Made by a program: the position numbers and the translations under genes
DNA from: Tropicimonas_B omnivorans
Lineage (GTDB): Bacteria; Pseudomonadota; Alphaproteobacteria; Rhodobacterales; Rhodobacteraceae
Assembly (NCBI RefSeq): GCF_031846565.1
Contig: NZ_JAVRHL010000001.1
Coordinates: 1 to 64,000 of the forward strand
Length of the DNA stretch: 64,000 bases
Direction: 5' to 3'
The notes under the pieces: generated by a model
The model's database searches: none
What the model saw: only the letters and a program-made list of their open reading frames with translations
What the model was told of the DNA's origin: nothing
Part shown: positions 35,238 to 45,729 of the stretch, piece after piece
How the letters are laid out: every line of letters begins with the position of its first letter
Numbering within the stretch: position 1 is the first letter of the stretch

Positions 35238-36482
35238 ATGATACGCTCCGACCGCCTCCTGACGCCCGTCCTTCTCGGCGGCTGCCTGATCCTGATGCTC
35301 TCCTTCGCGGTCAGGGCCTCCTTCGGGGTGTTCCAGATCCCGATCGGTGAGGAGTTCGGCTGGCCACGGGCGGAGTTTTCGCTGGCGATCGCGATCCAGA
35401 ACCTCGCCTGGGGCATCGGCCAGCCGATCTTCTCGGCCTTTGCCGAGCGCTTCGGTGACCGCAAGGCCATTGCCCTCGGGGCCGTCGTCTATGCCGCCGG
35501 CCTCGTGCTGTCCGCGGCCGCGGTCACTCCCGCGCAGCACCAGCTTCTCGAGATTCTCGTGGGCTTCGGCGTCGCCGGAACGGGCTTCGGGGTGATCCTC
35601 GCGGTGGTCGGCCGCGCAGCCAGCGCGGAGAACCGCAGCATGGCGCTCGCGGTCACGACAGCGGCGGGATCTGCGGGACAGGTCTTCGGCGCACCGGCCG
35701 CGGAATTCCTGCTCGGCGTGATGAGCTGGCAGTCGGTCTTCCTCGTCTTCGCCGCCGTGATCCTCAGCTCCCTCGTCGCCCTTCCGGCGATGCGCAGCCC
35801 GGCCCCCGCCGCCTCCCGGACCGAACTGGAGGAGACGCTCGGCCAGATCCTCGTCCGCGCCGCGCGGGATCCATCCTACACGCTGATCTTTCTCGGCTTC
35901 TTCTCCTGCGGCTACCAGCTCGGCTTCGTGACGGCCCATTTCCCGGCCTTCGTCACCGAGGTCTGCGGGCCGATCCTGCCGGGCGGCATCCTGCACAACA
36001 TAGGCATCACGACGACCTCCGCCCTCGGCGCGATCTCGATCTCCCTGATCGGCGTGGCCAATATCGCAGGCACGCTCCTCGCCGGCTGGGCGGGCCGGCG
36101 TTTCCCGCGCAAGTACCTCCTGTCCGGGATCTACACGGCGCGCACCTTCGTCGCCGCCGCGTTCATCCTCGTCCCGATCAGCCCCGCCACGGTGATCCTC
36201 TTCTCGATCGCGATGGGCGCGCTCTGGCTCGCGACGGTGCCGCTGACGTCAGGCCTCGTCGCCCATATCTGGGGCCTGCGCTACATGGGGACGCTCTACG
36301 GCATCGTCTTCTTCAGTCACCAGCTCGGCAGCTTCCTCGGTGTCTGGCTCGGCGGTCAGCTCTATGACGCGACCGGAAGCTACAACGCCGTCTGGTGGAT
36401 CGGTGTCGGCGTCGGCGCCTTCTCGGCCATCGTGCACCTCCCGGTGAGGGAGGAGAGGACGCCTCTGCCCGCGGCCGCCTAA
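35238..36482 (+). CDS. MFS transporter (monocarboxylate-porter/OFA-like)
   Basis: 414 residues with 12 membrane segments. It opens with an MCP/OFA-like first helix (VRASFGVFQIPIGEEFGWPRAE), and the MFS loop between TM2 and TM3 reads AERFGDRKAI. The long mid-loop (about 185-205) is hydrophilic. Members often carry organic acids; the substrate is unknown. Its TAA overlaps the convergent HAD gene by 4 bp. No strong ribosome site precedes the ATG. Confidence 0.85.
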   Translation: MIRSDRLLTPVLLGGCLILMLSFAVRASFGVFQIPIGEEFGWPRAEFSLAIAIQNLAWGIGQPIFSAFAERFGDRKAIALGAVVYAAGLVLSAAAVTPAQHQLLEILVGFGVAGTGFGVILAVVGRAASAENRSMALAVTTAAGSAGQVFGAPAAEFLLGVMSWQSVFLVFAAVILSSLVALPAMRSPAPAASRTELEETLGQILVRAARDPSYTLIFLGFFSCGYQLGFVTAHFPAFVTEVCGPILPGGILHNIGITTTSALGAISISLIGVANIAGTLLAGWAGRRFPRKYLLSGIYTARTFVAAAFILVPISPATVILFSIAMGALWLATVPLTSGLVAHIWGLRYMGTLYGIVFFSHQLGSFLGVWLGGQLYDATGSYNAVWWIGVGVGAFSAIVHLPVREERTPLPAAA

Positions 36483-37077
36483 AGCAGGCCCTCCGCCCGC
36501 AGTCTCGCCACCCACCCCTCGGGCCCATCGAACAGATGGGTCTGCCACCCCCGCAGTGCCGCAGCCTCGATATTGTCCGGGCGGTCATCCGCGAAGAGAA
36601 GCGCCGAGGGCGAGACGCCGCAATCGGCCTCCACCTCGGCGTAGATCGCGGCATCGGGCTTTGCGAGGCGCATGTGGCCCGAGATGTAGCGCCGGTCGAA
36701 CTCTTGCAGGAACGGGTACTCCGCCTCGGCGATCGCGAAGGTCTCCACTCCGAAATTGGACAGCGCGAAGACCGGCGTCCCGTTCGAGCGCAGCTTGCGC
36801 AGGATGTCGACCGTGGCGTCGATCGCCGGGGCGGCGAGCTCGAGCCAATTGTCGTGCCACATCAGGATCTCGGCGGACCAGTCCGGATAACGCGCGGCGG
36901 TCGTGTGGACGGTGTCGCGAAAGGCACCGCCCCGATCCACCGTGTCGTTCATTCCGTGCAGGTCCACCGCGGCGAACATCTCCCGTCGCCGCGCCTCACC
37001 GATCCGCGCGTCGTACCAGCGCTCCGGCTGCCACTCGATCAGCACGTTGCCGATGTCGAAGACGACCGCCTCCACGC

Positions 37078-37081
<4 letters not shown>
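36479..37081 (-). CDS. HAD-superfamily phosphatase (YihX-like)
   Basis: 200 residues from a GTG at 37081. Motif I is VVFDIGNVLI with nucleophile Asp, but Gly in place of the second Asp, as in the YihX sugar-phosphatase group. Later motifs are FALSNFG, KPDAAIY (Lys) and FADDRPDN. It should dephosphorylate a small phosphate ester. The GTG overlaps the stop of the upstream thiolase gene by 4 nt (GTGA), so the two are coupled. Confidence 0.85.
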
Positions 37082-38256
<1,175 letters not shown>

Positions 38257-38450
38257 GTCTCAGGCCTCCCTGCCGTTCGGCACGAGGCTACAAGCTGGCC
38301 AGCCCTGCCGGAAGAGCCCGCGCCGCAGCGTCGCGCGGCCGGACCTTTGCGAATTGTTCACGTCCGCGGCTTGGAATCGAGCGCGCGTCAACCGCATCTC
38401 AACGGAGAACGCCTTACGAAATTTCGCGGAAATGTCGTGCCACGGTCGGG

Positions 38451-39185
38451 TCAGGCGACGGGGCGCAATTCCTCGCGGCCGCGCTCCGTCACCAGCCACG
38501 CGCGCCGCCCCTCGATCACCGCCACCGACAGCGGACCGCCATAGGCCGCGCCCGTATCCAGATCCAGTCGGTTGCCGTAATGCGTCGCCGCCTCAACCGG
38601 GGTGTGCCCGTGCACGATGAGCGCGCCGTGCTCCATCGGGTCCGACAGGAACGGCTCGCGGATCCACACCAGGTCGTCCTCCACCTGATCCGCCAGAGGA
38701 ATGCCCGGACGCACGCCGGCATGGCAGTAGAACGCTTCGCCCCGCACGATCCGCGTCGGCAGACCATCGAGGAACGTCCGGTGCGCCTCGGGAACCGCCT
38801 CCATTGCATCGGCGTGGATCTCCGCCGCGCTGCGCCGTTCATCCACGTCCACCCCGTAGGACGCCAGCGTCGGACGTCCGCCAAGCGGTGGTGCCAGCCA
38901 GTTCAGATCGTCCCTCAGAGGATCCCGCGCGCTTCGTGGCCTCAGGAAATGCGCCATCATCCGGTCATGGTTTCCCATGATGACATGCCATCGCGGATCC
39001 GCGTCCGCCGCGGTCAGGCGTTCCATGACGCCGCGCGAATCCGGCCCCCGGTCCGTCAGGTCGCCGAGATGGATCACCGGCGCATCCTCGTCGCCATGGG
39101 CCGCCCGGTCCGCCGCGATGCGGTCGTGGGCGGCTTCGAGCAGGTCGCACTGCCCGTGAATGTCACCGATGGCGTAGGTCTGCAT
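38451..39185 (-). CDS. PP2A-like metallophosphatase (serine/threonine phosphatase or Ap4A-hydrolase type)
   Basis: 244 residues. The full calcineurin-type dinuclear metal set is present: GDIHG (7-11), GDLTDRG, GNHD, CHAG and HGHT. The order matches PrpA/B-like phosphatases and symmetric Ap4A hydrolases of bacteria. Substrate could be a phosphoprotein or a dinucleotide. It is followed after 194 bp by the thiolase gene and preceded by the serA terminator. Confidence 0.88.
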   Translation of the reverse strand: MQTYAIGDIHGQCDLLEAAHDRIAADRAAHGDEDAPVIHLGDLTDRGPDSRGVMERLTAADADPRWHVIMGNHDRMMAHFLRPRSARDPLRDDLNWLAPPLGGRPTLASYGVDVDERRSAAEIHADAMEAVPEAHRTFLDGLPTRIVRGEAFYCHAGVRPGIPLADQVEDDLVWIREPFLSDPMEHGALIVHGHTPVEAATHYGNRLDLDTGAAYGGPLSVAVIEGRRAWLVTERGREELRPVA

Positions 39186-39210
39186 CCCGCCCCGTCTCCT
39201 TTAGACCGCG

Positions 39211-39245
39211 AAAGAGGCGCGGCAGCCGAACCGCCACCGCGCCTC
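39211..39245 (-). terminator. Terminator of serA
   Basis: A 9-bp stem (39214-39222 with 39237-39245) with a 14-nt loop, followed on the minus strand by TTT (39211-39213), starts 29 bp past the serA stop. Confidence 0.6.
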
Positions 39246-39274
39246 CCGTCTTCTAGCTACGCGTCCGAGACGCC

Positions 39275-40870
39275 TCAGGCGACCTCGAAATGAAGCGGCC
39301 GCACGCGGGTGAACCTCCCGGAGCCTTCGAGTTTCTCCTGCACGTCCTCCGGCAGATCCGCGTCAAGCTGGAGCAGCGCGATGGCGTCCTGTCCCCGTTC
39401 GGCCCGGCCGAGGGTGAAGTTCGCGATGTTCACCCCGTTCTCGCCCAGCGTGTTGCCGAGCGTGCCGATGATGCCCGGCATGTCCTGGTTGGTGGAGTAG
39501 AGCATGTGCTCCCCGATCTCGGCGTCGATGTTGATGCCCTTGATCTGGATGAACCGCGGCTTGCCGTCCGAGAACACCGTGCCGGCCACGGACCGCTCGC
39601 GCTCCTCGGAGACCATGGTGATCTTGATGTAGGCTTCGAACGCGCCGGACTGCCCTTGGGTCGTGCGGCTGATCTGGATGCCCCGCTCCTTCGCCACCAC
39701 GGGGGCGGAGACCATGTTCAGATCGGGGTTCGAGGACTTCATCAGCCCGGCGATGGCGGCACATCCGAGCGCGTCGAGATTCATCTCGGCGACGATACCG
39801 TCATAGGTGATGTTGACGGCCTTGATCGCCTCGTCCGTCACCTGGCCGATGAAGGCGCCCAGATGTTCGGCGAGCTTGACCCACGGGCCCATGATCGCGG
39901 CTTCCTCGGCGGTGACGGACGGCATGTTGAGCGCGTTCGTCACGGCGCCCGTCAGCAGATAATCGGACATCTGCTCCGCAACCTGGAGGGCGACGTTCTC
40001 CTGCGCTTCGGTCGTGGCGGCGCCGAGATGCGGCGTCACGACGACATTGGGCAGGTTGAACAGCGGCGAGGCCGTCGCCGGCTCTTCGGCGAAGACGTCG
40101 AACGCGGCGCCCGCAACGCGGCCGTCCTTCAGAGCCTCTGCCAGCGCCTCCTCGTCCACGAGACCGCCGCGGGCGCAGTTGATGATCCGGACGCCTTTCT
40201 TGAGCTTGGCGATGTTCTCGCGGGAGAGGATGTTCTTGGTCTTCTCCGTCAGCGGCACGTGCATCGTGATGAAGTCCGCCTTCGCCAAGAGCTCGTCCAG
40301 CTCGACCTTGCGCACGCCGAGCTCGGTCGCGCGGTCTTCGCTGAGGAACGGATCGTAGGCGATGACCTTCATCCGCAGCCCGCGGGCGCGGTCGATCACG
40401 ATGGAGCCGATGTTGCCCGCGCCGATCACGCCGAGGGTCTTGCTGGTGACCTCGACGCCCATGAAGCGGGACTTCTCCCACTTGCCGGCATGGGTGGAGG
40501 CGCTGGCCTCCGGGATCTGGCGGGCGCAGGCCATCATCATGGAGATGGCGTGCTCGGCGGTAGTGATCGAGTTGCCGAAGGGCGTGTTCATCACGATGAC
40601 GCCCTTCTTGGAGGCCAGCGGGATGTCCACGTTGTCGACGCCGATGCCGGCGCGGCCGATCACCTTGAGGTTGGTGGCCTGCTCGAGAATCTTCTCGGTC
40701 ACCTTCGTCGCAGAGCGGATGGCGAGGCCGTCATACTGGCCGATCACCTCGGCGAGCCTGTCCTTGTCCTTGCCGAGGGACGGCTCGAAATCGACATCGA
40801 TGCCGCGGTCACGGAAGATCTGGACGGCGGTTTCCGAAAGCTTGTCGGATACGAGAACCTTGGGCGCCAT
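39275..40870 (-). CDS. serA: D-3-phosphoglycerate dehydrogenase
   Basis: 531 residues, the long form with catalytic, NAD-binding, intervening and ACT domains. Seen are GVDNVDIPLA, the Rossmann loop GAGNIGSIV, NCARGGLVDEE (catalytic Arg nearby), TPHLGAAT (catalytic His) and the C-terminal ACT domain (about 455-531), which usually binds serine. It starts the serine pathway from 3-phosphoglycerate. AAGGAG lies 8 nt before the ATG. It is 83 bp downstream of serC on the same strand and probably in the same transcript. Confidence 0.96.
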   Translation of the reverse strand: MAPKVLVSDKLSETAVQIFRDRGIDVDFEPSLGKDKDRLAEVIGQYDGLAIRSATKVTEKILEQATNLKVIGRAGIGVDNVDIPLASKKGVIVMNTPFGNSITTAEHAISMMMACARQIPEASASTHAGKWEKSRFMGVEVTSKTLGVIGAGNIGSIVIDRARGLRMKVIAYDPFLSEDRATELGVRKVELDELLAKADFITMHVPLTEKTKNILSRENIAKLKKGVRIINCARGGLVDEEALAEALKDGRVAGAAFDVFAEEPATASPLFNLPNVVVTPHLGAATTEAQENVALQVAEQMSDYLLTGAVTNALNMPSVTAEEAAIMGPWVKLAEHLGAFIGQVTDEAIKAVNITYDGIVAEMNLDALGCAAIAGLMKSSNPDLNMVSAPVVAKERGIQISRTTQGQSGAFEAYIKITMVSEERERSVAGTVFSDGKPRFIQIKGINIDAEIGEHMLYSTNQDMPGIIGTLGNTLGENGVNIANFTLGRAERGQDAIALLQLDADLPEDVQEKLEGSGRFTRVRPLHFEVA

Positions 40871-40892
40871 GAGGGGCACTCCTTGAAAGCTT

Positions 40893-40940
40893 GAAAATGA
40901 GGAAGGGAGCCCGCCCCGGAACCATGCCGGGTCCGGGCTC
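40893..40940 (-). terminator. Imperfect hairpin between serC and serA
   Basis: A stem with a small internal loop (40907-40913 with 40934-40940, and 40915-40919 with 40927-40931) is followed on the minus strand, after 9 nt, by ATTTTC. It may partly terminate serC transcripts or set the serC:serA ratio. Confidence 0.45.
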
Positions 40941-40953
40941 GTGTCGGCGTCGA

Positions 40954-42108
40954 TCAGGCGGCGGCGGCCTGCGCCTCGATCTCGGCGTGGAAGGCCCAGT
41001 CGATCCAGGGCATCAGCGCGACAACGTCGGCGGTCTCGACCGTGGCGCCGCACCAGATCCGCAGGCCCGGAGGCGCATCGCGGTAGGCCCCCAGATCAAG
41101 CCCGACACCCTCTTTCTCGAGGCGCTTCTGCACCGCCTTGGCGAACGCCGCCCCGTCCGCGATCCGCGAATCGGTGAACTTCAGGCACACCGATGTGTTG
41201 GAGCGGATCGCCGGGTCAGCCGGAAGGAACTCGATCCAGTCGGTCTTCTCGACGAAATCCGCGATGGCTGCGGTATTCGCATCGGCGCGTCCGATCATGC
41301 CTCGAAGCCCGCCCACGGACGTCGCCCAGTCGAGGGCGAAGAGGTAATCCTCGACGCAGAGCATGGACGGGGTGTTGATCGTCTCGCCGCGGAAGATCCC
41401 CTCGTTGAGCTTGCCGCCCTTCGTCAGGCGGAAGATCTTCGGCAGCGGCCAGGCCGGGGTGTAGCTCTCGAGCCGCTCCACGGCGCGGGGCGACAGGATC
41501 AGGACGCCGTGCGCCGCTTCGCCGCCGAGGGCCTTCTGCCAGGAGAAGGTCACGACATCGAGCTTGTCCCAGGGAAGGTCCTGCGCAAAGGCGGCCGAGG
41601 TCGCGTCGCAGAGCGTCAGGCCCTCGCGGTCCGCCGGAATCACGTCTCCGGAGGGGACACGAACGCCGCTCGTGGTTCCGTTCCACGTGAAGCAGACGTC
41701 CCGGCTCCAGTCGAGGGACGCGAGGTCGACGATCTCGCCGTACTCCGCCTCATGGACGGTCGCATCGAGCTTGAGCTGCTTGACCGCATCGGTGACCCAG
41801 CCGGCGCCGAAGCTCTCCCACGCAACCATCTCGACCGGGCGCGCGCCCAGCATGGTCCACATCGCCATCTCGAAGGCGCCGGTGTCGGAGCCCGGAACGA
41901 TGCCGATGCGATAGTCTTCGGGAACTTCGAGAACCTCCCGCGTCCTGTCGATCGCCAGCTTCAGTCGCTCCTTGCCGATCGCGGCACGGTGAGACCGTCC
42001 GAGCGACGCAGAGCTCAGCTTCGACACATCGTATGTGGGGGGTTTGGCGCAGGGGCCGGACGAAAAACGCGGATTGGCCGGCCGCGTGGCCGGAGCATCG
42101 TGTGCCAT
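40954..42108 (-). CDS. serC: Phosphoserine aminotransferase
   Basis: 384 residues, the alphaproteobacterial SerC form. It opens NPRFSSGPCAKPP, and the PLP lysine is in FSWQKALGGEAAHG. TPSMLCVEDYLFALDW is the conserved later segment. It makes 3-phosphoserine from 3-phosphohydroxypyruvate and glutamate. The ATG is preceded by GGAAGGG within a conserved leader element. It is divergent from serB and upstream of serA, so all three serine genes are in one 4-kb locus. Confidence 0.95.
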   Translation of the reverse strand: MAHDAPATRPANPRFSSGPCAKPPTYDVSKLSSASLGRSHRAAIGKERLKLAIDRTREVLEVPEDYRIGIVPGSDTGAFEMAMWTMLGARPVEMVAWESFGAGWVTDAVKQLKLDATVHEAEYGEIVDLASLDWSRDVCFTWNGTTSGVRVPSGDVIPADREGLTLCDATSAAFAQDLPWDKLDVVTFSWQKALGGEAAHGVLILSPRAVERLESYTPAWPLPKIFRLTKGGKLNEGIFRGETINTPSMLCVEDYLFALDWATSVGGLRGMIGRADANTAAIADFVEKTDWIEFLPADPAIRSNTSVCLKFTDSRIADGAAFAKAVQKRLEKEGVGLDLGAYRDAPPGLRIWCGATVETADVVALMPWIDWAFHAEIEAQAAAA

Positions 42109-42180
42109 TGGTGCTACCCTTCCAGATAAGCGCCCCTCGTTGGGGAGGGGTGTCCCGCCGCCGGACATACATCACGGCCG
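42109..42180 (-). ncRNA. serC leader RNA element (candidate)
   Basis: Read on the minus strand, the leader has two small hairpins, GTCC/GGAC (42152-42166) and CCCCTC/GAGGGG (42133-42150), then CGCTTATCTGGAAGGGTAGC running into the start codon. This matches my memory of the serC motif described upstream of serC-serA operons in alphaproteobacteria. The second hairpin lies close to the GGAAGGG ribosome site, suggesting control of translation or early termination. Confidence 0.65.
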
Positions 42181-42331
42181 CACGGTTGCAAGTGCCTATC
42201 TCGGAAACGGCCCCTTCGGCCTCCGGGGTGAGCCGAATAGTCCCGCCGGAGGCGTCCGCCGATCTGGACCCCGCCCCGGCGGCGCGCGTAGAAAGCGCCC
42301 TGCCGCACAAAGCCCTCCGGAGGCGCCTTCC

Positions 42332-43204
42332 ATGTTCGTCGTCACGCTCCTGACCAGCCCGAAAGACCCCGTCCTCGATCCCGCCCTCGTCCATTCCCTG
42401 CGCGATGCGATGGGCGGCGGGGACGCGGTCTGGCTCGCGCCGGACGAAGCCGCGGAGTTCAGGGTCCCCGCTCTGCCCGGCAATCGCTGGGAGATCTGGG
42501 ACGAGCTTCAGGCCAGCGGCGTGGACATGTGCGTTCAACCCGGCAAGGGGCGCCGCAAACGTCTTCTTATCGCGGACATGGACAGCACGATGATCGAGCA
42601 GGAATGCATCGACGAGCTGGCGGACATGGCCGGCGTCGGCCCCCATGTCTCGGAGATCACGGCCCGTGCGATGAACGGCGAGCTGGATTTCGAGGGCGCT
42701 CTGCGCGAGCGCGTCGCACTGCTGAAGAACCTTCCCGAGAGCGTCATCGGCGAGGTGCTGGACAGCCGCATCACCCTCGCTCCCGGTGGCCGCACGCTCG
42801 TCTCGACGATGAAGAGGGACGGCGCCGAGACGCTTCTGGTCTCGGGCGGCTTCACCGCCTTCACCGCCCGCATCGCGAGCCTCCTCGGCTTCGACAGGAA
42901 CCGCGCCAACACGTTGCTGGCGGAGGATGGGCGCCTGACGGGCGAGGTCGCCGAGCCGATTCTGGGACGTCAGGCCAAGGTGGACGCACTGACCGAGGTC
43001 ACGGCGGAGCTTGGCCTCACCCCGGGGGACGCCATCGCCGTCGGCGACGGGGCGAACGATCTGGGGATGCTCCACCTCGCGGGCTCCGGCGTCGCCCTTC
43101 ATGCCAAGCCCGCGGTCGCCGCGGAATGCGAGCTGCGCATCAACCACGGCGATCTGACCGCCCTGCTCTACCTGCAGGGCTACGCGAAAGCTGAGTTCGC
43201 CTGA
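42332..43204 (+). CDS. serB: Phosphoserine phosphatase
   Basis: 290 residues. HAD phosphatase with DMDSTMI (82-88), LLVSGGFTAFT, and the GDGANDLGML metal motif. The first 75 residues are the ACT-like domain seen in SerB of this group. It completes serine synthesis. GGAGG lies 8 nt before the ATG. It is divergent from serC across 223 bp, which contain the serC leader and presumably both promoters. Confidence 0.95.
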   Translation: MFVVTLLTSPKDPVLDPALVHSLRDAMGGGDAVWLAPDEAAEFRVPALPGNRWEIWDELQASGVDMCVQPGKGRRKRLLIADMDSTMIEQECIDELADMAGVGPHVSEITARAMNGELDFEGALRERVALLKNLPESVIGEVLDSRITLAPGGRTLVSTMKRDGAETLLVSGGFTAFTARIASLLGFDRNRANTLLAEDGRLTGEVAEPILGRQAKVDALTEVTAELGLTPGDAIAVGDGANDLGMLHLAGSGVALHAKPAVAAECELRINHGDLTALLYLQGYAKAEFA

Positions 43205-43309
43205 CCCCTGACATCACGGACCGACGCCGCCTTGCGCCATCGCCGCCCACTTGCCCGCGCGGCGCCTGCCCTGTATGCCCTCCCGTCGTCAGCCTCAGGA
43301 GCGAAAGCC

Positions 43310-43915
43310 ATGGACAAGTTCACCACCCTGACCGGCATCGCGGCGCCGCTGCCGATGATGAATGTCGACACCGACATGATCATTCCCAAGCAGTTCCTAA
43401 AGACAATCAAGCGCTCCGGGCTCGGCAAGAACCTGTTCGACGAGATGCGCTTCGACGATGACGGCCACGAGATCGACAGCTTCGTGCTGAACAAGCCCGC
43501 CTACCGGGACGCGGAGATCCTCGTCGCCGGCGACAATTTCGGCTGCGGCTCCTCGCGCGAGCATGCGCCGTGGGCCCTGCTCGATTTCGGCATCCGCTGC
43601 GTCATCGCACCGTCGTTCGCGGACATCTTCTTCAACAACTGCTTCAAGAACGGCATCCTGCCCATCGCCCTGCCGCAGGAGCAGGTGGACGCGCTGATGA
43701 AGGATGCCGAGAAGGGCGCGAACGCCCGGATGACCGTCGATCTCGAGGCCCAGACGGTCACGACGTCGGACGGGGAGGTGTTCTCCTTCAAGGTCGACAG
43801 CTTCAAGAAGCACTGCCTCCTCAACGGGCTGGACGACATCGCCCTGACCTTCGAGAAGGTCGCCGCGATCGATGCCTTCGAGGGAACGGCCTCCCAGGCG
43901 CGCCCCTGGGTCTGA
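43310..43915 (+). CDS. leuD: 3-isopropylmalate dehydratase small subunit
   Basis: 201 residues. NVDTDMIIPKQFLKT and FGCGSSREHAPWAL are the LeuD signature segments. With LeuC (aconitase-like large subunit) it isomerises 2- to 3-isopropylmalate in leucine synthesis. leuC, normally adjacent, is not within the sequence here, so leuD stands alone 105 bp after serB. AGGAG lies 8 nt before the ATG. Confidence 0.95.
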   Translation: MDKFTTLTGIAAPLPMMNVDTDMIIPKQFLKTIKRSGLGKNLFDEMRFDDDGHEIDSFVLNKPAYRDAEILVAGDNFGCGSSREHAPWALLDFGIRCVIAPSFADIFFNNCFKNGILPIALPQEQVDALMKDAEKGANARMTVDLEAQTVTTSDGEVFSFKVDSFKKHCLLNGLDDIALTFEKVAAIDAFEGTASQARPWV

Positions 43916-43943
43916 TTGCCTTACGGTTGGCCCGCGCCGTGTC

Positions 43944-44462
43944 TCAGACGTCGTGGCGCGGCGCCTTTCCTGAAGGGGCGGCATAGGGCCGGGTGACGTC
44001 CCTCAGCGACACGTCGAGACATTCGACGTCGAGCGCGACGGCCCCGTCCCCCGCCAGCATCAGAATCAGCCGGCCGGTCCCGTCCTCCCCCGGCTCGAAG
44101 CCGATCGACAGGAGCGACAGGACCAGATCCGGGTCCGACCGATCGATGCCCGTGGTCTTCGCCCCGACCATGTCCTCGACCAGAAGCAGGCTCTGGACCC
44201 GCTCGAAGGGCCGCCCTTCGGCGCAGGCCGCATCGGCATCTTCCCAGCGGAACCGGTTGATCAGAGCGGCAAAGCGGCGCTTCGCCTTCTGGATGCGCAT
44301 CTCGGTGATCGGGTAGACGGCATCCTGCACCAAGGCCGAGATCACCGGCAGTGACGCAGCATCCATCGCCTTGATGTAGAGCGGCATGTCGGAGGCCGGG
44401 CCGCCATCCTCGAACCGCGCATCGCCCTGCGGTGCACCGGAGGACTGACTGCGATCAGCCAT
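43944..44462 (-). CDS. DUF2948 family protein
   Basis: 172 residues. ISALVQDAVYPITEM, RFAALINRFRWEDAD and a C-terminal DVECLDVSLRDVTRPY match DUF2948, an alphaproteobacterial family of unknown function. The first 25 residues are a disordered Gly/Ala-rich lead. It overlaps the murA stop by 8 nt, so it is translated with murA, and the family's frequent linkage to murA suggests a cell-envelope role. Confidence 0.82.
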   Translation of the reverse strand: MADRSQSSGAPQGDARFEDGGPASDMPLYIKAMDAASLPVISALVQDAVYPITEMRIQKAKRRFAALINRFRWEDADAACAEGRPFERVQSLLLVEDMVGAKTTGIDRSDPDLVLSLLSIGFEPGEDGTGRLILMLAGDGAVALDVECLDVSLRDVTRPYAAPSGKAPRHDV

Positions 44463-45729
44463 CGTCCGGCTCCCGCCTGATCCGCGCGCCGCAGGCCCGG
44501 AGCTTCTCTTCCAGACGCTCGTAGCCGCGATCGAGGTGATAGACGCGCTTGACCTGCGTCTCCCCCTCCGCCGCGAGACCGGCGAGGACCAGCGACACCG
44601 ACGCGCGCAGATCGGTCGCCATGACCGGCGCGCCCTTCAGACGCTCGACGCCCGTGACCGTCGCCGTGCCGCCATGCACGTCGATGGAGGCGCCCATCCG
44701 GATCAGCTCGGGCGCGTGCATGAAGCGGTTCTCGAAAATCATCTCTTCCAGCTTGCTCTTCCCCTCGGCCACGCAGAGCAGCGCCATCATCTGCGCCTGA
44801 AGGTCAGTGGGGAAACCGGGGAAAGGTTCCGTGCGAACGTCCACCGCCTTCAGCGGGCCGTTGCGGCGGGAGACGACGAGACCGTCCGCGCTCTCCTCGA
44901 TATCCACGCCGGCCGCCTCCAGCTTGTCCGCGAACGCCGCGACCAACTCGCGGGAGCCGCCGACGAGTTCGACGCGTCCGCCGGTGATCGCGGGGGCCAG
45001 CATGTAGGTCCCGAGCTCGATCCGGTCGGCAATGACGGGATAGGTCGCACCGTGCAGGCTGTCCCGGCCCTCGATGGTGATCTCGGACGTGCCCTCGCCC
45101 TCGATCCGGGCCCCCATCGCGCGCAGGCAGCGGGCGAGGTCGGCGATCTCCGGCTCCCGCGCGGCATTGCGCAGGATCGTGGTGCCCTCCGCGAGAGTGG
45201 CGGCGAGAAGCGCGTTCTCGGTCGCACCGACGGAGACGAGCGGAAAGGTGAAGTCCGCGCCCTTCAGCCGCCCGCCAGGCGCACGGGCATGGACGTAGCC
45301 CTCCCTGAGGTCGAGTTCGGCGCCCATCGCCTCGAGTGCGCGCAGGTGCAGGTCCACCGGGCGCGCCCCGATGGCGCAGCCGCCCGGCAGGGAGACGGTG
45401 GCATGACCGTACCGCGCGAGCATCGGCCCCAGGACGAGGATGGAGGCGCGCATCTTGCGGACGATGTCGTAGTCCGCGGTATGGTTGTCCACCGAGGCTC
45501 CGGACATGGCGAGAACGTGCCCGCCCTGGAGCCCCGACACCTCGACGCCGAGCGATTGCAGGAGCGCCGTCATCGTGCGGATGTCCGACAGGAGCGGCGC
45601 GTTGGTCAGCGTCAGCGGCTCCTCCGACAGCAGCGCCGCCGGCATGAGGGCCAGGCACGCGTTCTTGGCTCCCGAAATCTCGATACGGCCTTCCAGCGGC
45701 ACTCCGCCCTCGACGACAATCCTATCCAT
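44455..45729 (-). CDS. murA: UDP-N-acetylglucosamine 1-carboxyvinyltransferase
   Basis: 424 residues. The first committed enzyme of peptidoglycan synthesis. It shows ISGAKNACLALM (Lys22 region), the PEP-reactive Cys118 in PGGCAIGARPVDLH (so fosfomycin-sensitive type), and DLRASVSLVLAGL near the end. Its ATG overlaps the upstream small gene by 8 nt and its stop overlaps the DUF2948 gene by 8 nt, giving a tightly coupled trio. Confidence 0.97.
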   Translation of the reverse strand: MDRIVVEGGVPLEGRIEISGAKNACLALMPAALLSEEPLTLTNAPLLSDIRTMTALLQSLGVEVSGLQGGHVLAMSGASVDNHTADYDIVRKMRASILVLGPMLARYGHATVSLPGGCAIGARPVDLHLRALEAMGAELDLREGYVHARAPGGRLKGADFTFPLVSVGATENALLAATLAEGTTILRNAAREPEIADLARCLRAMGARIEGEGTSEITIEGRDSLHGATYPVIADRIELGTYMLAPAITGGRVELVGGSRELVAAFADKLEAAGVDIEESADGLVVSRRNGPLKAVDVRTEPFPGFPTDLQAQMMALLCVAEGKSKLEEMIFENRFMHAPELIRMGASIDVHGGTATVTGVERLKGAPVMATDLRASVSLVLAGLAAEGETQVKRVYHLDRGYERLEEKLRACGARIRREPDDG

